Part shown: positions 35,222-44,995 of the stretch, one piece after another
Numbering within the stretch: position 1 is the stretch's first letter
Layout: every line of letters starts with the position of its first letter
Source of the DNA: Isosphaeraceae bacterium EP7
Lineage (GTDB): Bacteria; Planctomycetota; Planctomycetia; Isosphaerales; Isosphaeraceae
Assembly: GCA_038400315.1 (NCBI GenBank)
Contig: CP151667.1
Span: 3,793,174 to 3,857,173 of the forward strand
Reading direction: 5' to 3'
DNA: 64,000 nucleotides
Program-made: the position numbers and the translations under genes
The notes under the pieces: model-generated
The model's input: the letters and a program-made list of their open reading frames with translations, nothing else
What the model was told of the DNA's origin: nothing
Database searches by the model: none

Positions 35222-35938
35222 TCAAGGGAATTCGAGCAGCGCCGGGAGGATCTCGCCGGCCTTGCCGTACAGGCTCAGGTTGCTGTCATCGGAGGCGGGC
35301 GTCGGTTCGAGATTCACCTCGATGACCCGGCCGCGTGCCTTGCGAATCATGCCGGCCGCCGGATGGACCACGGCGCTGGTGCCGACGACCAGGAGGAGGT
35401 CGCTCTCCCTGACGGAGTCCAGGGCGGCTTCCCAGAGGTCCGACGGCAGCGACTCGCCGAACCAGACGACGGCGGGCCGCATCAGGCCATCGCAGGCGTC
35501 GCAGCGGGGGAGTGCGGGCAGGACGATGCCGGCGGCGTCGACGGTCTCGAGGCAGTCGATGCAGCGGATCTGCTCGATGGAGCCGTGGATCTCCAGCAGG
35601 TTGCGGCTGCCGGCCCTGCGGTGCAGGCCGTCGACGTTCTGGGTCACCAAGGTGAAGGCCGGGACGCGGGCTTCGAGCCTGGCGAGGGCGTGGTGCGCCG
35701 GGTTGGGTAACGCCCCGGCGACGATCGACCGCCGCCAGTTGTAGAACTCCCAGACCAGGTAAGGGTCGGCGGCGAAGGCCTCGGGAGTGGCCAGGGCGAA
35801 CGGGTCGCGGCCACGCCAGAGTCCGTCGGGGCCTCGGAACGTGGGGATTCCGCTCTCGGCGGAAACCCCCGCGCCGGTCAGCACGACGACGCGCCTGGCC
35901 TCGGCGATCCAGGAGGCGGCCAGCGTCCGGTCATCCAT
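35222..35938 (-). CDS. cobB: NAD-dependent protein deacylase, sirtuin (CobB/SIRT5-like)
   Basis: 238 residues. NAD-binding motifs GAGVSAESGIPTFRG (22-36) and TQNVDGLH (99-106), catalytic His118 (EIHGS), and a zinc site Cys126, 129, 146 and 149. Tyr66 and Arg69 (FYNWRR) match the Tyr-x-x-Arg pair that makes class III sirtuins prefer succinyl- or malonyl-lysine, so desuccinylase activity is likely besides deacetylation. It lies directly downstream of the oxidase operon on the same strand (18 bp from the CPNCK gene) and may be co-transcribed with it. Confidence 0.93.
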   Translation of the reverse strand: MDDRTLAASWIAEARRVVVLTGAGVSAESGIPTFRGPDGLWRGRDPFALATPEAFAADPYLVWEFYNWRRSIVAGALPNPAHHALARLEARVPAFTLVTQNVDGLHRRAGSRNLLEIHGSIEQIRCIDCLETVDAAGIVLPALPRCDACDGLMRPAVVWFGESLPSDLWEAALDSVRESDLLLVVGTSAVVHPAAGMIRKARGRVIEVNLEPTPASDDSNLSLYGKAGEILPALLEFP

Positions 35939-35956
35939 GAGTGAGGCCCGTGCCTG

Positions 35957-36205
35957 TCAGAATTCGGGCAAAGCCCCGCGTTTCACTGCGCGGACGACCA
36001 TCAGGGTGCCGGTGCCCAGTAGGCCGAAGGGCATCGCGATCATGAACAGGATGCTCCAGAAATAGCCCGTCTTGAGGCTCTCTCCGTTGCCCTGGGCGGC
36101 GATCGCTTCCTTGCAGTTGGGGCAGGCCGAGGCGTCGCCAACCCACACCAGCAGCAGGAGCAGGGCGAACGCGAGGATCGGGAGGAATCGGCGGGCCTGT
36201 CGCAT
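35957..36205 (-). CDS. Small membrane protein with CPNCK motif
   Basis: 82 residues. An N-terminal hydrophobic segment resembling a signal peptide ends before ACPNCKEA (Cys-x-x-Cys); a second membrane segment (about 50-70) follows. ATG 36205 is preferred to the longer frame. Such proteins recur at the end of planctomycete cytochrome oxidase operons; the CxxC on the outer face could bind copper or serve redox assembly (inference). Confidence 0.75.
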   Translation of the reverse strand: MRQARRFLPILAFALLLLLVWVGDASACPNCKEAIAAQGNGESLKTGYFWSILFMIAMPFGLLGTGTLMVVRAVKRGALPEF

Positions 36206-36280
36206 CGGGTCTCTCCTGCGGGCGATTCGCGTCGATTCCATTGTAGGCCGAGGCGGATCCCAGGTCGAGGCGGGGGTCGT

Positions 36281-37369
36281 TCAGAGGCCGGTCGCCACGG
36301 GCATCTGGTAGAGCATCCAGTAGATGATGACGCCCGTCACCGAGACGTAAAGCCAGATGGGGAATGTGACCGCGGCGATTCGCGCGTGCTGCTCGAACTT
36401 GCGCTGGATGGCCCGGACCAGGGTCATCGTGACCAGGGGGACGACGCCGAAGGTGGCCAGGACCGTGTGAGACAGCAGGATCGTGAAGTAGGCCGTGCGG
36501 ACGGGGCCGACGCCGAGGAATTTCACGCTGCCGACCTGGTAGTGGTAGACGAGGTAGCAGGCCAGGAAGACAGCCGAGACGGCGACGGCGGCGGTCATGC
36601 AGGCGGCGTGCCCGCGCCAGCGACCAATCCGGATGAGCAGCCAGGCGACGACCAGGAGCACGGCGCAGGTGCCGTTGAGCGTCGCGTTGATCGCCGGCAG
36701 GCGTCGGACCCAGGGGGCAACTTCACGCGCATCCTCCGGGCGATCGAGCGTGCGGGCCCGCGTGACGAGGTCCCGCAGGGCCTCGGCATCGGAGGCGGGG
36801 AAGGTGCCGACGACCTTGTTGCCGACATCCACCAAGGCCAGGCGGTCGGAGTGCGAGACGGCCTCGGCCCCCTCCTTGCGGTCGGCCTCGGAGGACGCCT
36901 GGACCCCGAGGCGGAAGCCCTTGAGGATCAGTTTGTAGACGTCGTCGGCAGGCCCGGTGAGGAACCACCAGAGGTCGGGGTCGGCCGAGAACGATGAGGC
37001 GTAGCGGGCCAGGACGTCGGGGGTGTCGTGGTCGGGGTCGACACTGATGCTGACGAGCTTGACGCCGGTGCCCCCGAGCTGACCTTGCAGCCCCTTCATG
37101 GTGGCCGTGATGCGGGGGCAGGAGTTGGGGCAACGGGTGAAGATGAACGAGGCGATCCAGACCGAGGGGGCGAGGTCGGCCTCGGTGATGACGCGTCCGG
37201 ATCGCTCGGTGAGGCGGAAGGGGCCGAGTTCGAACTCGTGGCCGGTCAGGTCGCGCGAGGCGGGCGGGGGCGGGCCCGCCTTGTGGGTGAATGTCGCGGC
37301 GAGCAGTCCGCTGATGAGGATCGTGCCGGCGACGATCGAGAGGCCGAGGCGGTAGGAGCGAGCATTCAC
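36281..37369 (-). CDS. SCO1/SenC copper chaperone fused to DUF420 membrane domain
   Basis: 362 residues with a GTG start. A membrane anchor (about 8-28) is followed by a SCO thioredoxin-fold domain with copper ligands Cys80 and Cys84 (RCPNSCP) and His173 (SHSDRL). From about 220 there are five membrane helices of the DUF420 (CtaM/YozB-like) type with VYHYQVGSVKF and SHTVLATFGVV. Both functions are tied to assembly of haem-copper oxidases: SCO delivers copper to the CuA site and DUF420 proteins are needed for oxidase maturation in Gram-positives. Here they are one polypeptide, at the end of the oxidase operon. Confidence 0.9.
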   Translation of the reverse strand: MNARSYRLGLSIVAGTILISGLLAATFTHKAGPPPPASRDLTGHEFELGPFRLTERSGRVITEADLAPSVWIASFIFTRCPNSCPRITATMKGLQGQLGGTGVKLVSISVDPDHDTPDVLARYASSFSADPDLWWFLTGPADDVYKLILKGFRLGVQASSEADRKEGAEAVSHSDRLALVDVGNKVVGTFPASDAEALRDLVTRARTLDRPEDAREVAPWVRRLPAINATLNGTCAVLLVVAWLLIRIGRWRGHAACMTAAVAVSAVFLACYLVYHYQVGSVKFLGVGPVRTAYFTILLSHTVLATFGVVPLVTMTLVRAIQRKFEQHARIAAVTFPIWLYVSVTGVIIYWMLYQMPVATGL

Positions 37370-37447
37370 GGCGAGTGATGTCCTGACATGTGGCGGGGCC
37401 CCCGGCCGTTCAAATGGGCCGAAGGCCGTCGCTTGGCTGCCGATGGT

Positions 37448-37876
37448 TCAGTGGCCGACTCGGCCCGGGCTGGTGCTGGAACCGACCCCGGGGGCGACCG
37501 GCGCCGCGACGGCGGCCTTGTCGTCGTCGGCCGTGGAGTAGTCGCTGACGTAGTGGATGGCCATGTCCGGGTAGAGGCCGCACATCAGGACCATCGCCAG
37601 GAAGCCGGCGGGGACGAGCATGTAGTAGACCCACTTCCCCTCGAACTTCAGATGCATGAAGAAGATGCCGACGAGCCCGGCCTTCACCGTGGCGAGCGTC
37701 ATCAGGCCGAAGACGAGCAGGGTGAAGTGGTCGGCGAAGACCTTGGCGTAGAAGTATTCGAGGATCGTGAAGACCAGCAGCGCACCGAAAACGCGCAGGT
37801 ACGTGCCGATGTGCGACTCTTGTTCTTCGGCGGACTCGGTCTCTTGATTGTGCGCCGTCGCGTCGAGCTGGGCCAT
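37448..37876 (-). CDS. ctaF: Cytochrome c oxidase subunit IV
   Basis: 142 residues with three membrane helices: YLRVFGALLVFTILEYFYAK, a second with VKAGLVGIFFMHLKFE, and MLVPAGFLAMVLMCGLYPDM. The MHLKFE segment is the signature of prokaryotic COX4. The C-terminal tail is Ala/Asp/Pro-rich and probably cytoplasmic. It stabilises the oxidase complex in the cytoplasmic membrane. Lies 42 bp after ctaE in the operon. Confidence 0.9.
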   Translation of the reverse strand: MAQLDATAHNQETESAEEQESHIGTYLRVFGALLVFTILEYFYAKVFADHFTLLVFGLMTLATVKAGLVGIFFMHLKFEGKWVYYMLVPAGFLAMVLMCGLYPDMAIHYVSDYSTADDDKAAVAAPVAPGVGSSTSPGRVGH

Positions 37877-37918
37877 CGAGGGGTTCTCCGGTGGGATACG
37901 TCGGGCGCCCGGCCCGGG

Positions 37919-38659
<741 letters not shown>

Positions 38660-38789
38660 CGTGGAGAGTCCTCGGAGGGAGACGGGCGCCCGCCTGCTTC
38701 GGCGAGGGGGCGCGACGTTCGGTCACTTCGCTGCGGGCGGCCGGGGCCGGCATCGGCCGCCCGGGGTCGTCTTCGATCGGGTCTTCGGC

Positions 38790-39734
38790 TCACGCGGGCG
38801 ACGGATTCAGCAGCAACAGCAGCAGGATCGCGGGCAGGTAGAGGAACGACGTATAGAGCAGCCGCCTGGCCGAGGCGTCATTGACGTCCATCCAGAATCG
38901 GGTGGCCTGCGTCAGATAGTAGAGGCCCAGGCCAAAGGCCCCGGCGAAATACCAGGGGCCGGCCATGCCGACGGTGCAGGGGAGCAGGCTCGCCGGGACC
39001 AGGGCCAGGGCGTGCGCCATGGCCTGTCGCCCGGTGATCTTCCCCTCGGGGTCGACGTTGGGCAGCATCAGGTGGCCCCCCCGGGCGTAGTCGGCCCGAT
39101 GGATCCAGGCGATCGCCAGGAAGTGGGGGAACTGCCAGAGGAAGACGATGAAGAAGAGCGCCCAGGCCTCGATGCCCACCCGGCCCGTGGCCGCCGCCCA
39201 GCCGATGACCGGCGGCAGAGCGCCCGGAATGGCGCCGATGGCCGTGTTCAGCGTGGTGATCGGCTTGAGCGGCGTGTAGGCGAAGACATACAGGACGAAG
39301 GTGAGCAGGGCCAGCCAGGCCGCGGGCTGGCGGGTGGCAAGCACAAGGATGGCCAGCCCGGCAAGCGCGAGCGCGGTGCCCAACGCTGCGGCCTCCAGAG
39401 GCGCGATCTTGCCGGCGGGTAGGGGACGCTTGGCGGTCCGCCGCATCAAGGCGTCGCGGTCGCGCTCCAGGTACTGGTTCCAGGCGCTGGCACCGGCGGC
39501 GACCATGCCGGTTCCCACAAGTGCCGCCAGCAGCGGGAGGCCCGAGACGCGACCCACGGTTTTGGCGCCGAGCATGAAGCCGGCCGCCACGGTGACGAGC
39601 ACCATCGTCACGAGCCGCAGCTTGGTCAGCACGGTATACGACTGGAGCCGGGCGGCCAGCCATTCGCGGCCGCCGGTCGCCAGGCCTGGATCGGCCAGGA
39701 TTCCGGCCGGGTCGACGGGTGTTGCGGTCTTCAC
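38790..39734 (-). CDS. ctaB: Protoheme IX farnesyltransferase (haem O synthase)
   Basis: 314 residues, UbiA-type prenyltransferase with about nine helices. The first Asp-rich motif is NQYLERDRDALMRRT. It farnesylates haem B to haem O in the membrane. The GTG start at 39734 overlaps the ctaA stop by 4 bp (GTGA), indicating translational coupling; the open frame extends to 39944 but only by antisense reading. Adjacent ctaA completes haem A synthesis. Confidence 0.92.
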   Translation of the reverse strand: MKTATPVDPAGILADPGLATGGREWLAARLQSYTVLTKLRLVTMVLVTVAAGFMLGAKTVGRVSGLPLLAALVGTGMVAAGASAWNQYLERDRDALMRRTAKRPLPAGKIAPLEAAALGTALALAGLAILVLATRQPAAWLALLTFVLYVFAYTPLKPITTLNTAIGAIPGALPPVIGWAAATGRVGIEAWALFFIVFLWQFPHFLAIAWIHRADYARGGHLMLPNVDPEGKITGRQAMAHALALVPASLLPCTVGMAGPWYFAGAFGLGLYYLTQATRFWMDVNDASARRLLYTSFLYLPAILLLLLLNPSPA

Positions 39735-40717
39735 GCCATCGCCTCCTGGGGCGCGACGGATCGCGAGGGGGAGGACGTGGACATTGCGGGAAGGCTCGAC
39801 GTCGTCAGGTGGCGGGCCGCCCGGAGGGCCAGGACCAGCGACACGCCCAGCAACAGCGCGGCGTTCGATTGGTGCCCGGTCCTGAGCATCGCCTGATAGG
39901 TGGTGACCACCCGCTGAATGCCGTCGAAAGGCCTGAGCGTCCACCAGGCGCCGATTCCCAGAAGCACTTGCAAAGACACCGACGCGATCAGGAGCCGCGA
40001 GGCAGGGGCAAGCTCCGGGCAGGCGGCCCGATTGCGAAGCACCAGGATGGCCACCGCGACGGCGGCCGGGGCGACCAGTGCCGCGAGCGTTGCGTGGACG
40101 ACGAGGCCAGCCCCATAGTGCCTCAGCCAGGCGCCGGCGACGACCTGGGCATAGACCAGGGCGACCAGGCTCGCCGTGATGATCCGGAGCCTGGACGGGT
40201 CAGGCCTGGGGGCGCCGGCCTCGATCCAGCGGCGGCCGGTCAGCACGAAGAGGGCGACGAGCAGGGCGAAGAAAGCCTGGCCGGTGCAGCCGTGGACGGC
40301 CGCCAGCGTCGTGGACATCCAGCGCACCCGGAGGCCGCCAAGGATTCCCTGGCCGACGACCGCCGCCAGGGTCAGCCAGCCCATTGCCTTCATCCAGGGC
40401 CGTTGATCGCTCCACTGGAAGTAGATGGCCAGCACGATCGTCAGCAGGCCGACGGCGGCGCCGTAGAGCCGGTGGGAGTGCTCGATGAACACTCCCCAGG
40501 CCGAGTTCCAGAAGTCGTAAACGAACATATTGATGCCGAACGTCGTCGGCCAGTCGGGCACGGCCAGGCCCACGCGGTAGGTGGTCACGGTGCCGCCGAC
40601 GAGGAGCAGCGGGAACGTGAGCAGCGCCGCGAGGGCGGCGACCCAGTTCGGGCCGCGACGATATCCGGTCGTGGTTCGGGCCGCCCGGATCGGGTCAGCC
40701 TGCGGGCTGGGGTTCAT
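39731..40717 (-). CDS. ctaA: Haem A synthase
   Basis: 328 residues, eight membrane helices. It has GLAVPDWPTTFG near the N-terminus and conserved His residues as expected: EHSHRLYG, LAAVHGCTGQAFFA, VVHATLAAL and RTGHQSNAALLL. CtaA oxidises the C8 methyl of haem O to give haem A for the aa3-type oxidase. ATG 40717 begins the protein; the frame continues open to 42454 antisense to ctaD. It is separated from ctaD by a hairpin and coupled to ctaB by stop/start overlap. Confidence 0.92.
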   Translation of the reverse strand: MNPSPQADPIRAARTTTGYRRGPNWVAALAALLTFPLLLVGGTVTTYRVGLAVPDWPTTFGINMFVYDFWNSAWGVFIEHSHRLYGAAVGLLTIVLAIYFQWSDQRPWMKAMGWLTLAAVVGQGILGGLRVRWMSTTLAAVHGCTGQAFFALLVALFVLTGRRWIEAGAPRPDPSRLRIITASLVALVYAQVVAGAWLRHYGAGLVVHATLAALVAPAAVAVAILVLRNRAACPELAPASRLLIASVSLQVLLGIGAWWTLRPFDGIQRVVTTYQAMLRTGHQSNAALLLGVSLVLALRAARHLTTSSLPAMSTSSPSRSVAPQEAMA

Positions 40718-40782
40718 CGACGCCTGCCGGGTGCCTTTGGGGCGGTCTGGGCGGCAAAGCCGCGTGATGGGAAGCGGGCCAA

Positions 40783-40817
40783 GGCGACGGCCCCGAGCTT
40801 GTCGCGGGGCCGTCGCC
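40783..40817 (-). terminator. 13-bp hairpin between ctaD and ctaA
   Basis: Positions 40783-40795 pair perfectly with 40805-40817 across a 9-nt loop, 23 bp past the ctaD stop. Without a T-tract it could be a partial terminator or an mRNA-stabilising end that raises ctaD over ctaA/ctaB levels. Confidence 0.5.
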
Positions 40818-40839
40818 GTCGGCGGACGATCGGGGCGGG

Positions 40840-42678
40840 TCAGGCCATGACCGGGTCGAGCGGGGGTGCATCGGCCGGCATGGGCTCGGTCTGGGGCAGG
40901 AAGTCGGCGGCGGCACCCGGCACGCTGAACTCGTAGGCCGGGTGGTAGACCGTCGGCAGGGTCTCGAAGTTGTAGTACGGAGGGGGCGACGTGGTGGTCC
41001 ACTCCAGCGAGTTGGCCTTCCAGGGGTTCGGCCCCGCCTTCTCGCCGCCGACCAGGCTGTAGAAGAAGTTCCAGGCGAAGATGATCTGGCTCAGGCCCAG
41101 GGCGAACGCGCTGTAGGTCATGAACTTGTTCATGCCCGTGATCCCGGCGTTGTTCAGGTAGCCGTAGATCAGGGGGTCGGCGATGCGCCTGGGGTGGCCG
41201 TGCATGCCGACGATGTGCATCAGGAAGAACGTGCCGTTGAAGAAGATGAACGACAGCAAGAAGTGGATCTTGCCCAGCCGTTCGTCCATCAGGCGGCCGA
41301 ACATCTTCGGGTACCAGTAATAGATGGCCGCGAAGACGCCGAAGGTGCTGCCGCCGAAGAGCACGTAGTGGATATGCGCCACGATGAAGTAGGTGTCGTG
41401 GATGTGCATGTCGACCGGGGTGGCGGCCATGAAGATGCCCGACAGCCCGCCGATGATGAACATGGCCACGAACGCGATGGCGTTGAGCATGGCGGTGGTG
41501 AACTGCACCCGCCCGCCCCACATCGTGCCCAGCCAGTTGAAGACCTTGATGGCCGAGGGGAGCGCGATCATCATCGTCGAGAGCATGAACGTGGCGCCCA
41601 ACGCGGGGTTCATGCCCGACTGGAACATGTGGTGGCCCCAGACGATGAAGCCCAGCCCGGCGATGGCCGCCGTGGCGAAGACCATCGGCTTGTAGCCGAA
41701 GAGGGGCTTGCGCGAGAAGGTGGAGATGATGTCGGAAACCATCCCCATCGCCGGCAAGATCATGATGTAGACGGCCGGGTGCGAATAGAACCAGAAGAGG
41801 TGCTGCCAGAGGATCGTCTGGCCGCCGCCGACCTTCTCGGGGCCGTTGCCCACCACCCAGTTGGCCGGGCTGAAGAAGTTGGTGCCGATGGTCCGGTCGA
41901 GCAGCTGCATGACCAGGGCCGAGGTCAGCACCGGCAGGGCGAAGGCCTGTAAGAGCGCCGTGATGAACAGGGCCCAGACGGTCATCGGCATCCGGAACAT
42001 CCGCATGCCCGGCGAGCGGAGCATGATGATGGTCGTGATGTAGTTGATCGAGCCCATCAGCGACGAGATGCCGGCGAAGAGCAGCCCGACCAGCCACCAG
42101 GTCTGGCCGCTGAGCGACCCGACCGTCGACTGGAGGAACGACGAGAGCGGCGGGTACGACGTCCAGCCCGCCTCGGCCGAGCCCCCCTCGACGACGAACG
42201 AGTTGAGGATCGCCACGAAGGAGAAGGGCATGGCCCAGTAGGAGAACATGTTCAGCTTGGGGAAGGCCATGTCCCGCGCGCCGATCATCAGCGGGATCAG
42301 GTAGTTGCCGAAGGCCCCCGAGAGGATCGGCACGATCACGAAGAAGATCATCACCGTGCCGTGCATGGTGAAGAGCTTGTTGTAGAACTCGGGCGGCATC
42401 CGGTAGCCCTGGTTGGCCCAGAGCGTCTGGCTCAGGATGGGCATGGGCGACCACGGCCAGGCGAGCTGCCAGCGGATGGCCATCGCCATCAGGCCGCCGA
42501 GGACGAAGAAGATCAGGCTGGAGAAGAGGAACTGGATGCCGATGACCTTGTGGTCCTCGGAGAACACATAACGCCTGAGGAAGTTGGTCGGCTGCGCGTG
42601 GATGTGGTCGTGGCCGTGGTCGTCAGACCCGTGCCCGTGGCCGTTCCCGTGCGCGTCGGCGGTATGGGTGGTGCTCAT
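40840..42678 (-). CDS. ctaD: Cytochrome c oxidase subunit I, A2-type
   Basis: 612 residues, at least 12 helices. Haem and CuB ligands are visible: HGTVMIFF (low-spin haem His), YSHPAVYI (CuB His with the cross-linked Tyr later), WGHHMF, and HDTYFIVAHIHYVLFG with the haem a3/a ligands. The YSHP motif lacks the Glu of A1-type enzymes and has the Tyr-Ser pair of A2-type haem-copper oxidases. It couples O2 reduction to proton pumping. The N-terminal 25 residues are His/Gly/Asp-rich, possibly metal-binding. It starts 10 bp after ctaC. Confidence 0.95.
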   Translation of the reverse strand: MSTTHTADAHGNGHGHGSDDHGHDHIHAQPTNFLRRYVFSEDHKVIGIQFLFSSLIFFVLGGLMAMAIRWQLAWPWSPMPILSQTLWANQGYRMPPEFYNKLFTMHGTVMIFFVIVPILSGAFGNYLIPLMIGARDMAFPKLNMFSYWAMPFSFVAILNSFVVEGGSAEAGWTSYPPLSSFLQSTVGSLSGQTWWLVGLLFAGISSLMGSINYITTIIMLRSPGMRMFRMPMTVWALFITALLQAFALPVLTSALVMQLLDRTIGTNFFSPANWVVGNGPEKVGGGQTILWQHLFWFYSHPAVYIMILPAMGMVSDIISTFSRKPLFGYKPMVFATAAIAGLGFIVWGHHMFQSGMNPALGATFMLSTMMIALPSAIKVFNWLGTMWGGRVQFTTAMLNAIAFVAMFIIGGLSGIFMAATPVDMHIHDTYFIVAHIHYVLFGGSTFGVFAAIYYWYPKMFGRLMDERLGKIHFLLSFIFFNGTFFLMHIVGMHGHPRRIADPLIYGYLNNAGITGMNKFMTYSAFALGLSQIIFAWNFFYSLVGGEKAGPNPWKANSLEWTTTSPPPYYNFETLPTVYHPAYEFSVPGAAADFLPQTEPMPADAPPLDPVMA

Positions 42679-42688
42679 GGCTCGGAGG

Positions 42689-43492
42689 TCATCTCCCCTG
42701 GGGTCCGACGGCGGCGACCGTGTCCCGGTTCTGTTCGTTCAGGGCGCGACCCATCCACTCGTCGAAGTCCGACTGAGAGCCGTGGACGGTGACATTGCCG
42801 CGCATCTTGTAGTGGCCCCAGCCGCAGAGCTCGGCGCAGACGAGCTCGTACTTGCCCTGGGTGTCGGCGTCGAACCAGACGGGGATCGTCAGGCCGGGGA
42901 CTGCGTCTTGCTTGATGCGGAGCGCCGGCAGGAAGAACGAGTGGATGACGTCGGAGGCCTTCAGGTAGATCAGCGACTGCTTCCCCTTGACGAAGTGCAG
43001 GTCGTTGACAAGCTGGAGGTCGTCGCCGGTGTTCAGCACGCCGTCGGGGCCGGGGTACCGCATCACCCACTGGAACTGGCGGCCGGTGATCTCGGCCAGG
43101 GGCTGGATCTTGGGGGCCGACGACCGGAACTTGATGTCGGCCCAGGTGCCCATCTGGTACAGCGCGATGAAGACGAGGATGGCCGCCGGGACGATCGTCC
43201 AGATGACCTCCAATCGCTGGCTACCGTGGAAGTATTGCGCGACCCGGCCCGGGGCGTCGGCGAATCGCCAGGTGGCCCAGACCAGGGCGATCTGGGTGCC
43301 GATGAAGACGACGCCGGTGATGACCAGGATCAGGATATAGAGGCTGTCGATGCGCCGGCCGATGGACGAGACCGACGTCAGGCCCCCCTCGGGGCCCGCG
43401 GGGAGCCACCAGTCGGGGTCGAACGGCGAGTAGACGAAGCTGCCGACGGCGAAGACTGCGGCCGCGGCGAAGAGGAGGGGCCAGTAACGCAC
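42689..43492 (-). CDS. ctaC: Cytochrome c oxidase subunit II
   Basis: 267 residues, GTG start. Two membrane helices (about 51-75 and 95-112) are followed by a periplasmic cupredoxin with the complete CuA site: His184, Cys219, Glu221, Cys223, His227, Met230. It receives electrons from cytochrome c, probably the product of the upstream gene. It lacks a fused cytochrome c domain, unlike caa3-type subunits. First membrane subunit gene of the operon. Confidence 0.95.
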   Translation of the reverse strand: MRYWPLLFAAAAVFAVGSFVYSPFDPDWWLPAGPEGGLTSVSSIGRRIDSLYILILVITGVVFIGTQIALVWATWRFADAPGRVAQYFHGSQRLEVIWTIVPAAILVFIALYQMGTWADIKFRSSAPKIQPLAEITGRQFQWVMRYPGPDGVLNTGDDLQLVNDLHFVKGKQSLIYLKASDVIHSFFLPALRIKQDAVPGLTIPVWFDADTQGKYELVCAELCGWGHYKMRGNVTVHGSQSDFDEWMGRALNEQNRDTVAAVGPQGR

Positions 43493-43570
43493 GAGGGACG
43501 CTCCCAGGGATTCTCAAGGCGAAGAGTGCGTGTGTCCGTGCCGCCCGCAGAGGCCTTCATGCCGACCTTC

Positions 43571-43610
43571 GCCGCCGACCGGGGCGGGGCAAGGCCGCGG
43601 TCGGGGCGGC
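43571..43610 (-). other. Hairpin between cytochrome c gene and ctaC
   Basis: An imperfect stem (43571-43581 with 43598-43610) lies in the 129-bp gap between ctaC and the cytochrome c stop. It may affect processing of the operon mRNA. Confidence 0.4.
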
Positions 43611-43621
43611 AGGCCGTTTGA

Positions 43622-44995
43622 TCAACGCCTGACCGCGACCCGGGGGTCTTCGGCCGGCGCCGGGCTCGTCGTCGGCGAGGCGGCGTGAGCCGGGGCCGCC
43701 GCGGGGACGGCCGCGGGCGTGCCGGGCAGGGTCGCCCCCTTCAGCAACGTCGGGTCATAGGGCAGGGCGAGGACGAAGTTGACCAGGTCCCAGATCTGAT
43801 CCGGCTTGATCAACCCCAGGTGGGCCGGCATCTTGGCGCCATTGATCCCCTTGGCCAGCCGCCAGTAGAGATCCAGGGGGCGTCGGCCGCCCTTGTAAAC
43901 GCCCCGGGTGAGGTTGGCCGGCCGCAGCGGGTCGCCCCACTCGTCGACCGACGCCTTCCAGAGTTCCTTCTGCTTGTCGGTGAGGGCCTCGACTCGGGTC
44001 GGCATCCCACTGGGGTCGCCCCGGAAGACGACCTGCGTGAAGGTCGCCTCGTCGATGAAGCTGGGGCCATTGCCGCGCCCCTGGGCGCCGTGGCAGCCGG
44101 CGCACTCGACCTTGTTGCCGGTCTTGTTCAGGCCCAGGAACAGCTCGCGGCCGCGGGCGATGCTCTCGGGGGTGCTGGGCGGACGCGGGGTCTCGGGGGT
44201 GACGACCTGCGAGTCGGCGGCCTTCCACTTGGCGAAGACGCTTTGCGCGATCTCGACGGCGACCGTGTCGGAGATCGCCTCGTCGGCGGTCTCCTCATCG
44301 GCCACTCCAGCCTCGGCGATCAGGCCCAGCTCGGTCTCGCCCCGCATGCTCAGGAAGAGCAGGTAATCGATAACCTGCTCGGTCTGACGATTGCTCATCA
44401 GGGCCTCGAAGGCGGGCATCGAGGTGCCGTGCAGGCCGTACTTGAGGGTCTTCCGCAGGTCTTCGCGGGTCGGCTTGGCGCCGGTGGGAGTCGAGGTGAA
44501 CTTGAAGAGGCCCTTGCGATAATCGCGGGGGCGGGGGAAGAGGAACGACGCGGTCGGGCCGTTGCCGGCGCCGTCGACGCCGTGGCAGTGCAGGCAGTGC
44601 TTGCGGTAGAGGGCATAGCCCCCTTCCTGCGGCTCTCCCAGCAGCTTGCCGGTCGACTTGCTGGCCATGTACTGGCCCGACGCCTCGTCGACCCGGGGCA
44701 GGGCGATGGGCCGGACCTCGGTGCGGTCCCCCTCTCCTTGCTGGATCAGGTTGGTCAGGTGGACGCCGCCGTCGGGGAGGCCGGAGCCGGCGGGGACCTT
44801 GATCTGCTGCGGCGTGGGGCCGTACAGATTGGCCATCGCCCGGGTTACCGCGGCCTGGAGCTTGGGCTTGTCCTTGAGGTCAATGCCCAGCTGCGCGTTC
44901 TCGGTGTAGCCGATCGGGCCGGCATGGAACGAGTCGCCGCAACCGGCCAGGGTGAGCGAGCCGACGACCACGACGAGACGAAACCGCGATGTCAC
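43622..44995 (-). CDS. Dihaem cytochrome c lipoprotein
   Basis: 457 residues. The lipobox LAGC places lipidated Cys at 19. Two cytochrome c domains carry CLHCH (about residue 144) and CAGCH (about 300), each with a distal Met-containing segment (GTSMPAFE; AKMPAHLG). A Pro/Ala/Ser-rich tail follows. I chose GTG 44995 because AGGAGG lies 9 bp upstream; a GTG at 45022 is less well placed. It is the first gene of the oxidase operon, so it probably shuttles electrons from a quinol-oxidising complex (not in the window) to CtaC. Confidence 0.88.
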   Translation of the reverse strand: MTSRFRLVVVVGSLTLAGCGDSFHAGPIGYTENAQLGIDLKDKPKLQAAVTRAMANLYGPTPQQIKVPAGSGLPDGGVHLTNLIQQGEGDRTEVRPIALPRVDEASGQYMASKSTGKLLGEPQEGGYALYRKHCLHCHGVDGAGNGPTASFLFPRPRDYRKGLFKFTSTPTGAKPTREDLRKTLKYGLHGTSMPAFEALMSNRQTEQVIDYLLFLSMRGETELGLIAEAGVADEETADEAISDTVAVEIAQSVFAKWKAADSQVVTPETPRPPSTPESIARGRELFLGLNKTGNKVECAGCHGAQGRGNGPSFIDEATFTQVVFRGDPSGMPTRVEALTDKQKELWKASVDEWGDPLRPANLTRGVYKGGRRPLDLYWRLAKGINGAKMPAHLGLIKPDQIWDLVNFVLALPYDPTLLKGATLPGTPAAVPAAAPAHAASPTTSPAPAEDPRVAVRR

